A DNA stretch of 53,123 nt, from the NCBI GenBank assembly GCA_025384855.1, contig JALAHT010000006.1, forward strand, positions 1 to 53,123, in the 5' to 3' direction. A model generated the notes under the pieces. That model had not been told where the DNA came from. It ran no database searches and was given only the letters and a program-made list of their open reading frames with translations. The translations under genes were made by a program, and so were the position numbers. The number at the start of each line of letters is the position of its first letter. Position 1 is the first letter of the stretch. Source of the stretch: Luteirhabdus salina. Lineage in GTDB: Bacteria; Bacteroidota; Bacteroidia; Flavobacteriales; Flavobacteriaceae. Positions 17,399-25,306 of the stretch are shown here, one piece after another.

Positions 17399-18340
17399 AT
17401 GAAAATATTGGTGACCGGAGCTGCCGGGTTTATTGGATCGCATACTGCGGAGCGTTTACAGGAAATGGGACATAATGTCGTAGGAGTCGATAATTTTTCA
17501 CCTTACTACGATGTCCGGTTGAAAGAGCGGAACGCGGAGGTTTTACTACAGAAGGGGGTCGATATCTTACGACTCGACCTCCGTGAAGCGGATACGTATA
17601 ATGCACTGCCAGCGAATATTGATGTTATTTTTCATTTTGCTGCCCAACCGGGTATTTCGGCGACTTCAACCTTTGAAGCGTATTTTTCGAACAATTTCCT
17701 AGCTACTCAACAGCTTATTGAATATGCCATGGCGATGAAGGATTCGCCCTATTTTGTCAATATTGCCACGTCCTCCATTTATGGATTAGAAGCGACTTTC
17801 CCCGAGTCTGCTGCGCCAAAACCTGCTTCTTGGTATGGGGTGACGAAGTTAGCCGCCGAGCAATTGGTACTTTCTCGTGTGCGGGAGCATAAACTGATGG
17901 GAACTTCTTTACGACTGTATTCGGTTTTTGGTCCGAGAGAACGCCCCGATAAGTTATATCCCCGGCTGATTGAAAGTGGCTTAAAGGATAAGCCGTTTCC
18001 ATTATACAACGGAAGTGAACAGCACCTTAGAAGTTTCACATATATCGAGGATATTGTAGATGGAATTGTTAGCATTCTAGACCATCAGGATATCGCCAAC
18101 GGGGAAATTTTCAATCTAGGTACAGAGGAGGAAAATAGTACCGCAACAGGAATTGCTACCGTGGAGGAAATCCTTACTACTACAATTGTTACCAAATCTA
18201 CCCCCCCAAGAGCGGGCGATCAGTCGCGTACCAAGGCTAATATCGATAAAGCTCGAAAACTGTTGGGCTATAATCCTTCTATTAGTCTACGGGAAGGGTT
18301 AGAGCGGCATATAGCTTGGTTTCGAGAGCACTCTTCCTAG
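17399..18340 (+). CDS. NAD-dependent epimerase/dehydratase (extended SDR)
   Basis: A 313-residue extended short-chain dehydrogenase acting on nucleotide sugars. The NAD-binding glycine motif is GAAGFIGSH (7-15), the acidic residue for the NAD ribose is D31 in GVDNFSPYYD, and the catalytic triad appears as S125 or S126 (ATSSIYG) with Y146 and K150 (SWYGVTK). The NFSPYYD segment after the second strand is typical of UDP-glucuronate 4-epimerase and close relatives. The exact sugar is uncertain. It may feed lipopolysaccharide or capsule synthesis. Its end overlaps meaB by 4 bases in convergent orientation. Confidence 0.85.
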   Translation: MKILVTGAAGFIGSHTAERLQEMGHNVVGVDNFSPYYDVRLKERNAEVLLQKGVDILRLDLREADTYNALPANIDVIFHFAAQPGISATSTFEAYFSNNFLATQQLIEYAMAMKDSPYFVNIATSSIYGLEATFPESAAPKPASWYGVTKLAAEQLVLSRVREHKLMGTSLRLYSVFGPRERPDKLYPRLIESGLKDKPFPLYNGSEQHLRSFTYIEDIVDGIVSILDHQDIANGEIFNLGTEEENSTATGIATVEEILTTTIVTKSTPPRAGDQSRTKANIDKARKLLGYNPSISLREGLERHIAWFREHSS

Positions 18341-19419
18341 CCTTTTAAATTCAATAAAAAATTAGCCGCCTCAAAAGCTGTTGTTTCACTTCTGTCGATG
18401 CGCTCAAGCTGTTCTTTTAGCGCTTTCTTGATTTCCGGTCGGTTGAAAAAATCGCTTTTCAATCTGCTTTCGATGGTTTGAAGTACCCAATATTTGTTCT
18501 GCTCTTTTCGTTTTTTGGAGAAGTAATCATTTTCTCTTACGGTTTCGAAATACGATTGCAGCTCGTGCCAAACAGTATCAATTCCAGTATTCTCCAACGC
18601 GCTACAGCTAATCGTTTTGGCTGGCCAATCGCTTTCCTTTGGAGGGTATAGGTGAAGCGCTCGATTAAACTCCTGTTTCGCAAGCTTCGCTGCCTTCACG
18701 TTTTCACCATCCGCTTTGTTTATGACGATGAGGTCGGCCATTTCCATAATACCTCGCTTTATGCCCTGAAGTTCATCTCCAGCGCCTGCCAACTTCAACA
18801 ATAAAAAGAAATCGGTCATACTATGCACCACCGTTTCACTTTGGCCAACACCAACTGTTTCAATAATAATAGCATTGTAGCCTGCTGCTTCACATAAAAG
18901 AATCGTTTCACGCGTTTTTCGAGCCACACCCCCGAGGGAATCGCCGCTGGCAGAGGGTCTGATAAAGGCATTTTTTTCCTTCACCAATTCCTCCATTCTG
19001 GTCTTGTCGCCCAAAATGCTTCCTTTACTCATGCCACTGGTAGGATCTACTGCTAACACAGCCACTCGTTTCCCTTCTGAAATAAGCAATTTTCCGAATT
19101 GTTCTATAAAGGTACTTTTTCCAACACCTGGAACCCCTGTTATTCCAATACGAATGGATTGATTGGCATAGGGGAGACAACCATTTATTAAGTATTGAGC
19201 GTCTTTTTGGTGCTTTTTGGCGGTACTCTCAATAATGGTAATGGCACGACTCAATGCCGTTGAATCGCCTTTTAAAACCTCTTTTAACAACTGTTTTGAA
19301 TCCAAGCGGTTTGTTCGCTTCGATTTTATTTTATCGGCTGTAGTTTCACTTACATGTGAAGGTTGCGATACGCCCTTTTTTTCCTGTAATGCACTCTGTT
19401 TTTTGTCGGATGCTGCCAT
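18337..19419 (-). CDS. meaB: Methylmalonyl-CoA mutase-associated GTPase MeaB
   Basis: G3E-family P-loop GTPase (ArgK/MeaB) that loads and protects adenosylcobalamin on methylmalonyl-CoA mutase. The 360 residues show Walker A GVPGVGKST at 95-103, the AVDPTS segment with metal-binding residues, ETVGVGQSE, and the NKADG base-recognition motif. The first 40 residues are a polar extension rich in K and S that is not part of the domain. The mutase itself is not in the window, but a cobalamin adenosyltransferase gene is at 29239-29817, which fits a working B12-dependent mutase pathway in this genome. Confidence 0.93.
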   Translation of the reverse strand: MAASDKKQSALQEKKGVSQPSHVSETTADKIKSKRTNRLDSKQLLKEVLKGDSTALSRAITIIESTAKKHQKDAQYLINGCLPYANQSIRIGITGVPGVGKSTFIEQFGKLLISEGKRVAVLAVDPTSGMSKGSILGDKTRMEELVKEKNAFIRPSASGDSLGGVARKTRETILLCEAAGYNAIIIETVGVGQSETVVHSMTDFFLLLKLAGAGDELQGIKRGIMEMADLIVINKADGENVKAAKLAKQEFNRALHLYPPKESDWPAKTISCSALENTGIDTVWHELQSYFETVRENDYFSKKRKEQNKYWVLQTIESRLKSDFFNRPEIKKALKEQLERIDRSETTAFEAANFLLNLKG

Positions 19420-19507
19420 TGCTGAAATTTATGACAATTTTATGAATATCGGTTTCCGTTCCTTTTACAATCCTAGTATATTGAAAATATTCAAGAAAAA
19501 TACAGCC

Positions 19508-19936
19508 ATGAAAACATTTTATAAAGAAAAATCTACCGCCGTGGGCGGACGTAAAGGTCATGTGTCATCTGAAAATGGACCGATTGACTTCGATTTATCA
19601 ATGCCAAAAGCCATGGGAGGCGATGGTGGCGATGGAACAAACCCTGAGCAACTGTTCGGTAGTGCCTATGCAGCATGTTTTGGAGGAGCCGTTGAAGCTA
19701 TTGCGAAAGATAGAGATATCGAGGTAGATGGGGACATAAGCGTTTCCGCAACGATCGGAATAGGAAAAACGGAAAAAGGAAACCTTCAGCTAAACGCTGT
19801 TTTGGATTGTTATATTCCTGGTGTTTCTGTTGAAGATGGCGAAGCTTTGGTGAATAAAGCACACGAGGTTTGTCCTTTCTCTAGAGCAACACGCGACAAT
19901 ATTACGGTAACACTAAACTTACTATTGGACGAATAG
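19508..19936 (+). CDS. Organic hydroperoxide resistance protein (Ohr/OsmC family)
   Basis: A 142-residue thiol peroxidase of the Ohr/OsmC family that reduces organic hydroperoxides. The two reactive cysteines are C57 (AYAACFGG) and C122 (HEVCPFSRATR). The ARG/GDG elements are present (GGRKGHVSS near residue 13, MGGDGGDGTNPEQLF at about 36-50). The ATG at 19508 matches the family start. The gene is divergent from meaB and ends in a perfect bidirectional terminator. Ohr rather than OsmC proper is favoured by the order PFSRAT after the second cysteine. Confidence 0.92.
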   Translation: MKTFYKEKSTAVGGRKGHVSSENGPIDFDLSMPKAMGGDGGDGTNPEQLFGSAYAACFGGAVEAIAKDRDIEVDGDISVSATIGIGKTEKGNLQLNAVLDCYIPGVSVEDGEALVNKAHEVCPFSRATRDNITVTLNLLLDE

Positions 19937-19954
19937 TAGGAAATAGATTATAGT

Positions 19955-19990
19955 AAAACACCCCGTTGAAATTTCAACGGGGTGTTTTTT
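19955..19990. terminator. Bidirectional terminator, perfect palindrome
   Basis: Seventeen bases at 19955-19971 pair perfectly with 19972-19988, with A runs on one side and T runs on the other. It lies between two convergent genes. Confidence 0.9.
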
Positions 19991-20025
19991 GTTTGTGGGG
20001 TGAGGAGTATGTATTAGTATAGAAT

Positions 20026-20583
20026 TTAAATAGCTCTTAACGATCTTATCTTTCCACCGGAAGATTCCTCGTCATCCTTCTCATTTTCGTTATCATTTTT
20101 CGGCGTCTCGTTTTTTTTTGTGTCCGCGTCAGCTTTAAAATGCGACTTTTTATGTTGTTCTGCTTGCTTGCAATACCATTCTATTTTGTCGCGTTGCTTC
20201 ATCAAAAGCGTAATAATTCCTTCTGGAAGTTCGCGTCGCTCAACCAACTCGTCATAACGTTTTACATTGTTGAGGTCTCGATTTACACATTGGTTAATAA
20301 TCACATCTTCATTTAAGTTTTCCAATGTCTCTTTAATTTCCTGCCAAGTGCGGTGAATATTGCCTTTTTCAGCATCTTCCTTAAGCGGTTCAATGCCTCG
20401 GGAATGAAGTTCATTTGAAATATCATGACTCATTCTATTCCGCTCCGTCGCCATATAATTAAGAAAGCGCTTTAGGGTAGTAGTATTAACATCTTGAGCT
20501 GCATTGTAATATAATTTTTCAGCCTCAAAACTAGCTACCAATAAGCGGTTCAACTTGTTGAAGTCAGCGTATTTCTTACTCAT
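20026..20583 (-). CDS. DUF2383-type (PA2169-like) four-helix protein
   Basis: A 185-residue soluble protein with a ferritin-like four-helix DUF2383 pattern. The N-terminal helix contains SFEAEKLYYNAAQDV, helix 2 has RFLNYMATERNRMSHDISNELHSRG, and after a loop NIHRTWQEIKETL leads to a helix with ECIRGE-like spacing (INQCVNRDLNNVKRYDELV). The last 35 residues are a charged K/E/N tail. A second, shorter member is at 35912-36397, with the same HRTW motif. Members of the family are often stress-induced; whether they bind metal is not established. Confidence 0.75.
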   Translation of the reverse strand: MSKKYADFNKLNRLLVASFEAEKLYYNAAQDVNTTTLKRFLNYMATERNRMSHDISNELHSRGIEPLKEDAEKGNIHRTWQEIKETLENLNEDVIINQCVNRDLNNVKRYDELVERRELPEGIITLLMKQRDKIEWYCKQAEQHKKSHFKADADTKKNETPKNDNENEKDDEESSGGKIRSLRAI

Positions 20584-20673
20584 TCCGTATAATTTTCTTT
20601 TTTAAAGATAGTATGAATATCATTGCCCTAAATACTATTTACCATTATTTTAAGCTAAAATTTCGTTAAGTGT

Positions 20674-20699
20674 TGAAACAGTAGAAATATTGTCTCGTC
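20674..20699 (+). promoter_or_regulatory. ECF-type promoter of the first sigma factor operon
   Basis: TGAAAC (20674-20679), 16 bases, then CGTC (20696-20699). This matches the AAC / CGTC promoter pattern that ECF sigma factors recognise, and suggests that the sigma factor activates its own operon. Confidence 0.5.
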
Positions 20700-20736
20700 T
20701 TTAAACCGAACAGCAACCAAAAAAACCATCAAAGCC

Positions 20737-21276
20737 TTGTCCACTCAGGTACTTGTTGAACAATGTAAAGCCAACAATCGTAAAGCGCAATTAGCGCTCT
20801 ATAACCAATATTGTGATGGTATGTACATTGTAGCTAGCAGGTATCTAAAGGATCGGGCGGCCGCAGAGGATGCTATGCAAGTAGCATTTATCAAGGCATT
20901 CAAAAAGCTTGAGCAATTCAAAGGGGACGTCACCTTTGGAGCTTGGCTAAAGCGTATTGTAATCAATACGTGCTTGGATGTTATAAAGGCGAAGAAAGCA
21001 CAGTTCCAATCGCTGGAAGAGGAAACCCTGCATATTGTAGAAGAGAATGATGATTGGGAGGTGCCAGATGAAACCACCATCGAAGCCGTGAAAGAGGCGA
21101 TAGAGAACTTAAAGGAATCGTATAGATTAGTGGTGAAGCTATACCTCTTGGAGGGGTACGATCATCAAGAGATTGCAGATATCCTTGGAATAACCGAAAG
21201 TGCATCACGGACGAATTTGCATCGAGGGAAACAAAAACTGAAACAACAATTAAAACATTTACGTCATGGCACGTGA
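20737..21276 (+). CDS. RNA polymerase ECF-type sigma factor
   Basis: A 179-residue group 4 sigma-70 factor. Region 2 runs over about 20-90 (YCDGMYIVASRYLKDRAAAEDAMQ, then GAWLKRIVINTCLD) and region 4 over about 115-172 (helix-turn-helix in EGYDHQEIADILGITESASR). No ATG is available upstream; TTG at 20737 is the best start. It overlaps the next gene by 11 bases, which is typical of sigma/anti-sigma pairs. An ECF promoter lies 38 bases upstream. Confidence 0.92.
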   Translation: MSTQVLVEQCKANNRKAQLALYNQYCDGMYIVASRYLKDRAAAEDAMQVAFIKAFKKLEQFKGDVTFGAWLKRIVINTCLDVIKAKKAQFQSLEEETLHIVEENDDWEVPDETTIEAVKEAIENLKESYRLVVKLYLLEGYDHQEIADILGITESASRTNLHRGKQKLKQQLKHLRHGT

Positions 21277-21859
21277 TATTCGAGAACTTTTGAAGGAACA
21301 GGACGAGCAGACACCAAAGTTGTCTGAAGGACATCTTGGCCGTTTCGAAGCCAAGTTGGAAGCGCTTCATCAGGAGCAAAGCACCCATACATTACCTTGG
21401 TATAAGAAACCGTGGCTTCAGGTAGCAGCAATGATTGCTGTCATCGTAACGGTAGGTTTAATTGGGTATCAACAATTTTCTGCCCCAACTGAACTGGGAG
21501 GAGAGGAAATTACCAGTACAGATAAAAACCCGGATGTTCAGCAAATTCAACTCGGCGACCTTTCTCCCGATTTGAAAAAAGTTGAAAACTATTATATGGC
21601 TGGTATCAATGTGCAGCTGGCGTCCTTAGAAATCAATCCCGACAACAAGGAATTGGTAGAAGGCTATATGGAGCAACTAAAGCAATTAGATCAAGAATAT
21701 AAAACCCTTACGGTAGAATTAAATGAAATGGGTCCTACCGAGGCAACCATCACGGCCCTCATTGAGAATTTACAATTGCGTTTGGATCTGCTGTTCAAAC
21801 TCAAAAACAAATTAAAAGAACTTAAAAAAGCAGACAATGAACCACTTAACATCATTTAA
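21266..21859 (+). CDS. Probable anti-sigma factor, single-pass membrane protein
   Basis: A 197-residue protein. Its cytoplasmic N-terminus (about 1-48) includes GHLGRFEAKLEAL, a motif common in Bacteroidota proteins encoded next to ECF sigma factors. One membrane helix (about 51-69, WLQVAAMIAVIVTVGLIGY) follows, then a periplasmic part rich in helices (LEINPDNKELVEGYMEQLKQ and a leucine-rich C-terminus). No zinc-binding ZAS motif is seen. Anti-sigma function is inferred from the overlap with the sigma gene and the topology, not from a recognised domain. Confidence 0.75.
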   Translation: MARDIRELLKEQDEQTPKLSEGHLGRFEAKLEALHQEQSTHTLPWYKKPWLQVAAMIAVIVTVGLIGYQQFSAPTELGGEEITSTDKNPDVQQIQLGDLSPDLKKVENYYMAGINVQLASLEINPDNKELVEGYMEQLKQLDQEYKTLTVELNEMGPTEATITALIENLQLRLDLLFKLKNKLKELKKADNEPLNII

Positions 21860-23240
21860 AATCGTTGCCGTAATAATAGCCCTTACCATTTGGGTAGGCT
21901 CAAAGGCACAACATTCGCGAACAGAGACCTTTTCGGTCGATGATCCCGTAACCGTAATCGTAAACACGAATCAAACGGACGTAATATTTGAAACCTGGAA
22001 CCGCAATAAGGTTGAGGTGACCGCCTCCATCGAAGGAGAAAACTTATCCGATGAGGAAAAAGAAACCATCTTCAATAACTGGGAACTTTCCATTATGGGA
22101 AACAGCAACCAAGTCAGTGTCCAAGCCAAAGGTGGCAACATGTGGCATGGAAGTCGCCCGATAGCTATCAATGGTAATTTGGGTGACATGGAATTCTTAG
22201 GGCCTATGCTTGAAGGCTTAGTAAATCCCATCATTACTGAAATGCGTGTTCCCGCCTTACCAGAGGACGTGCTTCAGCGTATGGGAACAATTAATTTCGA
22301 TTATGAAGAATTCATGAAGGATAAGGAAGCCTATATGGAGAAGTTTGAGGCCCAGATGGATCAAAAATTTGGAAAGGAATTTGAAGTGAAGATGGAGAAA
22401 TGGGGTGAAGAGTTTGGTAAGCAATATGAAGAGCGCTATGGTCCCGAATTTGAAGCTAGGATGGAAGAATGGGGCGAGAACTTTGGAAAGCAAATGGAGG
22501 CCTGGGGCGAAAACCTAGCACGTCAAATGGAAGCCCAATTCGGTGAGGATGGGAACTATTCCAAAGAGGTGATAACCACTCCTAATGGTCAGACCATTAT
22601 TTATAAAGGCTCGAAAAGCAGTTCAAATAAGTCAAGTAGGAATGGAAAGAAAACCATTCGTATTAAGATGCCGAAAGAGAGCAAAACAGAGATTAATGTA
22701 CGCCATGGCGAAATTAAAATGGCCGATGCGCATAATGTAAAAGCAACGTTGCAGTATGCACCGTTTCGGGCAACTAGTGTTGATGGGGGGAAGACCCTCA
22801 TCAATGCTGCCTATGCTCCAGTAATAGTTGAAAATTGGAAGGAGGGTACGCTCTACGTGAAATATGTCGATCAATGCAATATTGCCAGGACTGGAACCAT
22901 TCACCTGCAAGCTAATTCAAGCGATGTCGCCATTCAAAGCTTGGGTAAGGAAACAGCCTTATCAGGATCTTTTGGCCGACTAACAATCGGAGGTGTTTCC
23001 AACGATTTTCAAACGTTGGACATTATCCTTGAGAATACCGATGCCATTATTGATGTGCCTGATAGCTCTTTTTCCTTCTATTTTAATGGAAAGAAATCGA
23101 CCTTGGCATACCCTAAAACTATGCAGCTTACGCCCACGAAGATGAACGGCCGGGTGTTGGTGAAAGGATTTAATTCTTCAAAAAATTCGGATCGTTTAAT
23201 GACCATCAACGCGTCATTTAGCGATGTCCGCCTTCAATAA
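21837..23240 (+). CDS. Exported DUF4097-like protein with hendecad repeats
   Basis: A 467-residue exported protein with a signal peptide (residues 1-24, ending SKA before Q). A beta-strand region (about 27-100) is followed by a loop, then by six repeats of about 11 residues at 170-237 with the pattern aromatic or Leu, x3, M, E, x, aromatic, G, E. The rest (about 285-467) is a beta-helix-like DUF4097 type region, with strands such as VIVENWKEGTLYVKY and DVAIQSLG. It overlaps the membrane protein gene by 23 bases, so all three genes form one ECF operon. Function unknown; an envelope stress or surface role fits the context. Confidence 0.7.
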   Translation: MNHLTSFKIVAVIIALTIWVGSKAQHSRTETFSVDDPVTVIVNTNQTDVIFETWNRNKVEVTASIEGENLSDEEKETIFNNWELSIMGNSNQVSVQAKGGNMWHGSRPIAINGNLGDMEFLGPMLEGLVNPIITEMRVPALPEDVLQRMGTINFDYEEFMKDKEAYMEKFEAQMDQKFGKEFEVKMEKWGEEFGKQYEERYGPEFEARMEEWGENFGKQMEAWGENLARQMEAQFGEDGNYSKEVITTPNGQTIIYKGSKSSSNKSSRNGKKTIRIKMPKESKTEINVRHGEIKMADAHNVKATLQYAPFRATSVDGGKTLINAAYAPVIVENWKEGTLYVKYVDQCNIARTGTIHLQANSSDVAIQSLGKETALSGSFGRLTIGGVSNDFQTLDIILENTDAIIDVPDSSFSFYFNGKKSTLAYPKTMQLTPTKMNGRVLVKGFNSSKNSDRLMTINASFSDVRLQ

Positions 23241-23285
23241 AAATACCATCCGAGGAAGGTATTTCCTCGAATGGTATTTTCTTTT
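23240..23285. terminator. Bidirectional terminator
   Basis: AAAATACCAT and ATGGTATTTT arms with an inner CGAGGAA/TTCCTCG stem, between convergent genes. Confidence 0.8.
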
Positions 23286-23297
23286 TCTTCAGAAATA

Positions 23298-23648
23298 TTA
23301 GGCGTCTTTATTCAACTTCTTTGTGAAATAAAAGCCCGAGAACAATCCAGCTCCAGCCATAAGGAAAATTGTTCCTGGATACGCCACGTCTTCTTCAACA
23401 CCTAGGTTATAGTGTAGCAACGCGGCAATAAAGATTCCTATTCCTATTCCCATAAGTAGCAGCGCAAGATTGATAACAATAACCTTCCAAATAGGCGTTA
23501 CCTTTCGATCCTTTCCATAGAAAATAGAAGCATCGGCACCTTTGTCGATTAAGGCCAAACGTTCCCGATTTCTTGCGGTAATAAAGAGATACACAATTCC
23601 AAATAGTACACCGAACATAATCGGTACGATAATTACTTCAGATCCCAT
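23298..23648 (-). CDS. DUF6249 membrane protein
   Basis: A 116-residue inner-membrane protein with three predicted membrane spans: about 4-23, 54-77 and 90-108. Between the first two is a cytoplasmic loop with RNRERLALIDKGADASIF, a segment typical of DUF6249 proteins in Bacteroidota. It is close to two ECF sigma loci and lies between them. Proteins of this family often sit next to ECF genes, so a part in the stress response is possible, but no biochemical function is known. Confidence 0.75.
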   Translation of the reverse strand: MGSEVIIVPIMFGVLFGIVYLFITARNRERLALIDKGADASIFYGKDRKVTPIWKVIVINLALLLMGIGIGIFIAALLHYNLGVEEDVAYPGTIFLMAGAGLFSGFYFTKKLNKDA

Positions 23649-23749
23649 ACATTAAAATTTAATAAGTGTTCGTATTAATTGATGTGCTCATAGGACGGGA
23701 GCTATTTCAATTCGGTTACAAAACATTTCAATTCTTTTTTTAAAAACCA

Positions 23750-23776
23750 TGTAACCAATCCGCTTCTTTCTGCGTC
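23750..23776 (+). promoter_or_regulatory. ECF-type promoter of the second sigma factor operon
   Basis: TGTAAC (23750-23755), 17 bases, then CGTC (23773-23776). An inverted GGTTAC lies upstream at 23714-23719. Transcription would begin near 23784, after the ATG at 23779, which supports ATG 23788 as the start and a leaderless message. Confidence 0.5.
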
Positions 23777-23787
23777 ACATGTACAGC

Positions 23788-24369
23788 ATGTGTACCGAAA
23801 CTGACCAACAACTAATCAAGGCAACATTGCAAGGGGATACCCGTGCCTATGGCCGATTAGTGGAAAAGTATCAATATTTCGTGTACACAATCATAGTTAG
23901 AATGTTGAAAGTACCAGAGGAAGCTGAGGAAGTAGCTCAAGATACATTTGTAAAAGCGTATGATGCCTTATCAACATTTAGAGGCGATTCTAAATTTTCG
24001 AGTTGGTTGTATCGAATTGCCTACCGAAAGGCCTTGGACGCGCTACGGAAGCAGAAAAGAATACCGTTATCTGATGTTGAGGTAGAAACAATATCGGTGG
24101 CCGATCTAGATACCGCTTTGGAGCAACTTCAACAGAAAGAACGAACGAGAATTATCAAAAAAGCTATCGCTACTTTGCTTTCGGAAGAGGCAGCGTTAAT
24201 GACGTTTTATTATTATGAAGATCTTTCAGTACGTGAAATAGCGAAAATTATGGAGCTAACAGAAGATAATGTAAAGGTGAAACTCTTCCGAAGTAGAAAA
24301 AAATTGAAAGGAATATTGAAGGAGTATATCCTTCCAGAAAAAACAAAACATAATGGAAAAGCGATTTGA
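23788..24369 (+). CDS. RNA polymerase ECF-type sigma factor
   Basis: A 193-residue group 4 sigma-70 factor with region 2 over about 18-85 (VEKYQYFVYTIIVRMLKVPEEAEE and then DSKFSSWLYRIAYRKALD) and region 4 over about 115-172 (helix-turn-helix in LSVREIAKIMELTEDNVK). The ATG at 23788 is preferred over 23779 because the ECF promoter box ends at 23776; with 23779 the protein would be 196 residues. It overlaps the next gene by 17 bases. Confidence 0.92.
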   Translation: MCTETDQQLIKATLQGDTRAYGRLVEKYQYFVYTIIVRMLKVPEEAEEVAQDTFVKAYDALSTFRGDSKFSSWLYRIAYRKALDALRKQKRIPLSDVEVETISVADLDTALEQLQQKERTRIIKKAIATLLSEEAALMTFYYYEDLSVREIAKIMELTEDNVKVKLFRSRKKLKGILKEYILPEKTKHNGKAI

Positions 24370-24745
24370 AGACGATGCTTTTATGCATTCATTGATGGAG
24401 AACGGCGGATTGGAGCGCCCATCGCCCGATTTCACTAAAAATGTTGTAACCCTTATTGAAGCACAAGCTTCGGCAACTTCACATACGGTCTACAAACCAC
24501 TGTTGTCTCAAAAAGCATTGTTTTGTATTGCTTTCGCTTTTCTATGTATTCCTTTGGCAGCCTACTTTTTACCAACCGAACCCAATACGTATATAGCGTC
24601 TATAAATATTGTTTGGAATACGATTTCTTCGTTTTCCATTCCTGAAGTATCTATCTCTCAGACCATGCTTTATGCAATTGTTTTCTTGGGTTTGTTTGTG
24701 ATAGAGATTCCTTTTTTGAAAAGTCAGTTATTGAAAAAGAATTGA
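24353..24745 (+). CDS. Membrane protein paired with the ECF sigma factor
   Basis: A 130-residue protein with an N-terminal cytoplasmic part (about 1-50, with RPSPDFTKNVVTLIEA), a first membrane helix at about 51-70 (ALFCIAFAFLCIPLAAYFL) and a second at about 106-123. The overlap with the sigma gene and the topology suggest an anti-sigma factor. The segment PSPDFTKNVV resembles the N-terminus of other Bacteroidota sigma-linked membrane proteins. It has no zinc-binding anti-sigma motif. Its stop is directly next to the stop of the DUF4199 gene on the other strand, with no spacer. Confidence 0.7.
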   Translation: MEKRFEDDAFMHSLMENGGLERPSPDFTKNVVTLIEAQASATSHTVYKPLLSQKALFCIAFAFLCIPLAAYFLPTEPNTYIASINIVWNTISSFSIPEVSISQTMLYAIVFLGLFVIEIPFLKSQLLKKN

Positions 24746-25222
24746 TTACGACCGCTTTGTGGATATTGCAACTACTGCAGCTGTAATAGTACCCATTATA
24801 ATTGCTCCAACAGCCGATTGCCATATATAGGAAGTAAGGTTGAAGTAGGATTCCGCCTCTTGCTGCGTGCTTTTCCCACTGCTAACGGCATGCGCAATCA
24901 TATTATCGAAAAAGTCTGGAGAAATTACGGTATGGATAAAATATTGGGCAAATGGTGAAAGGATGGCAACAAAGACTGCTATTTTAACACCTGTTACAAA
25001 TCCCTGAAGCCACGTCATTTTTCCTGAAAAGAACCGTCGGCGCTTTTCACGCAAGGCCAGTAAATATAAAAAGATAGCAATAGGAGTGAAGAGAAAAGTC
25101 CCCCAAGAATGGTCTTCAATATGACTGTCGTGCCAACCAAGGGTTTTTTCAAGCCATGACCACGCCAATAGCGTAATCGTAAATAGGATGGCCCATTTCA
25201 CTTCAATTTTAATCGTTTTCAT
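24746..25222 (-). CDS. DUF4199 membrane protein
   Basis: A 158-residue inner-membrane protein with four hydrophobic spans (about 8-24, 41-58, 71-92 and 131-152). The loop with LREKRRRFFSGKMTWLQGFVTGVKI between spans 2 and 3 is typical of DUF4199, and FFDNMIAHAVSSGKSTQQEAESYF before the last span also fits. The family is frequent in Bacteroidota and has no known biochemical function. It is convergent with the second ECF locus. Confidence 0.8.
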   Translation of the reverse strand: MKTIKIEVKWAILFTITLLAWSWLEKTLGWHDSHIEDHSWGTFLFTPIAIFLYLLALREKRRRFFSGKMTWLQGFVTGVKIAVFVAILSPFAQYFIHTVISPDFFDNMIAHAVSSGKSTQQEAESYFNLTSYIWQSAVGAIIMGTITAAVVAISTKRS

Positions 25223-25249
25223 GGTTGGTTGTTTAGCTGCTGTAAAATA

Positions 25250-25288
25250 CTAAAAAAACAAAGCCCGAAATCTTAAATTTCGGGCTTT
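25250..25288 (-). terminator. Terminator of secA
   Basis: Stem AAAGCCCGAAAT (25260-25271) and ATTTCGGGCTTT (25277-25288), followed on the minus strand by a run of T. Confidence 0.85.
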
Positions 25289-25306
25289 AGCAGTTAGGGT
25301 GTTTTA

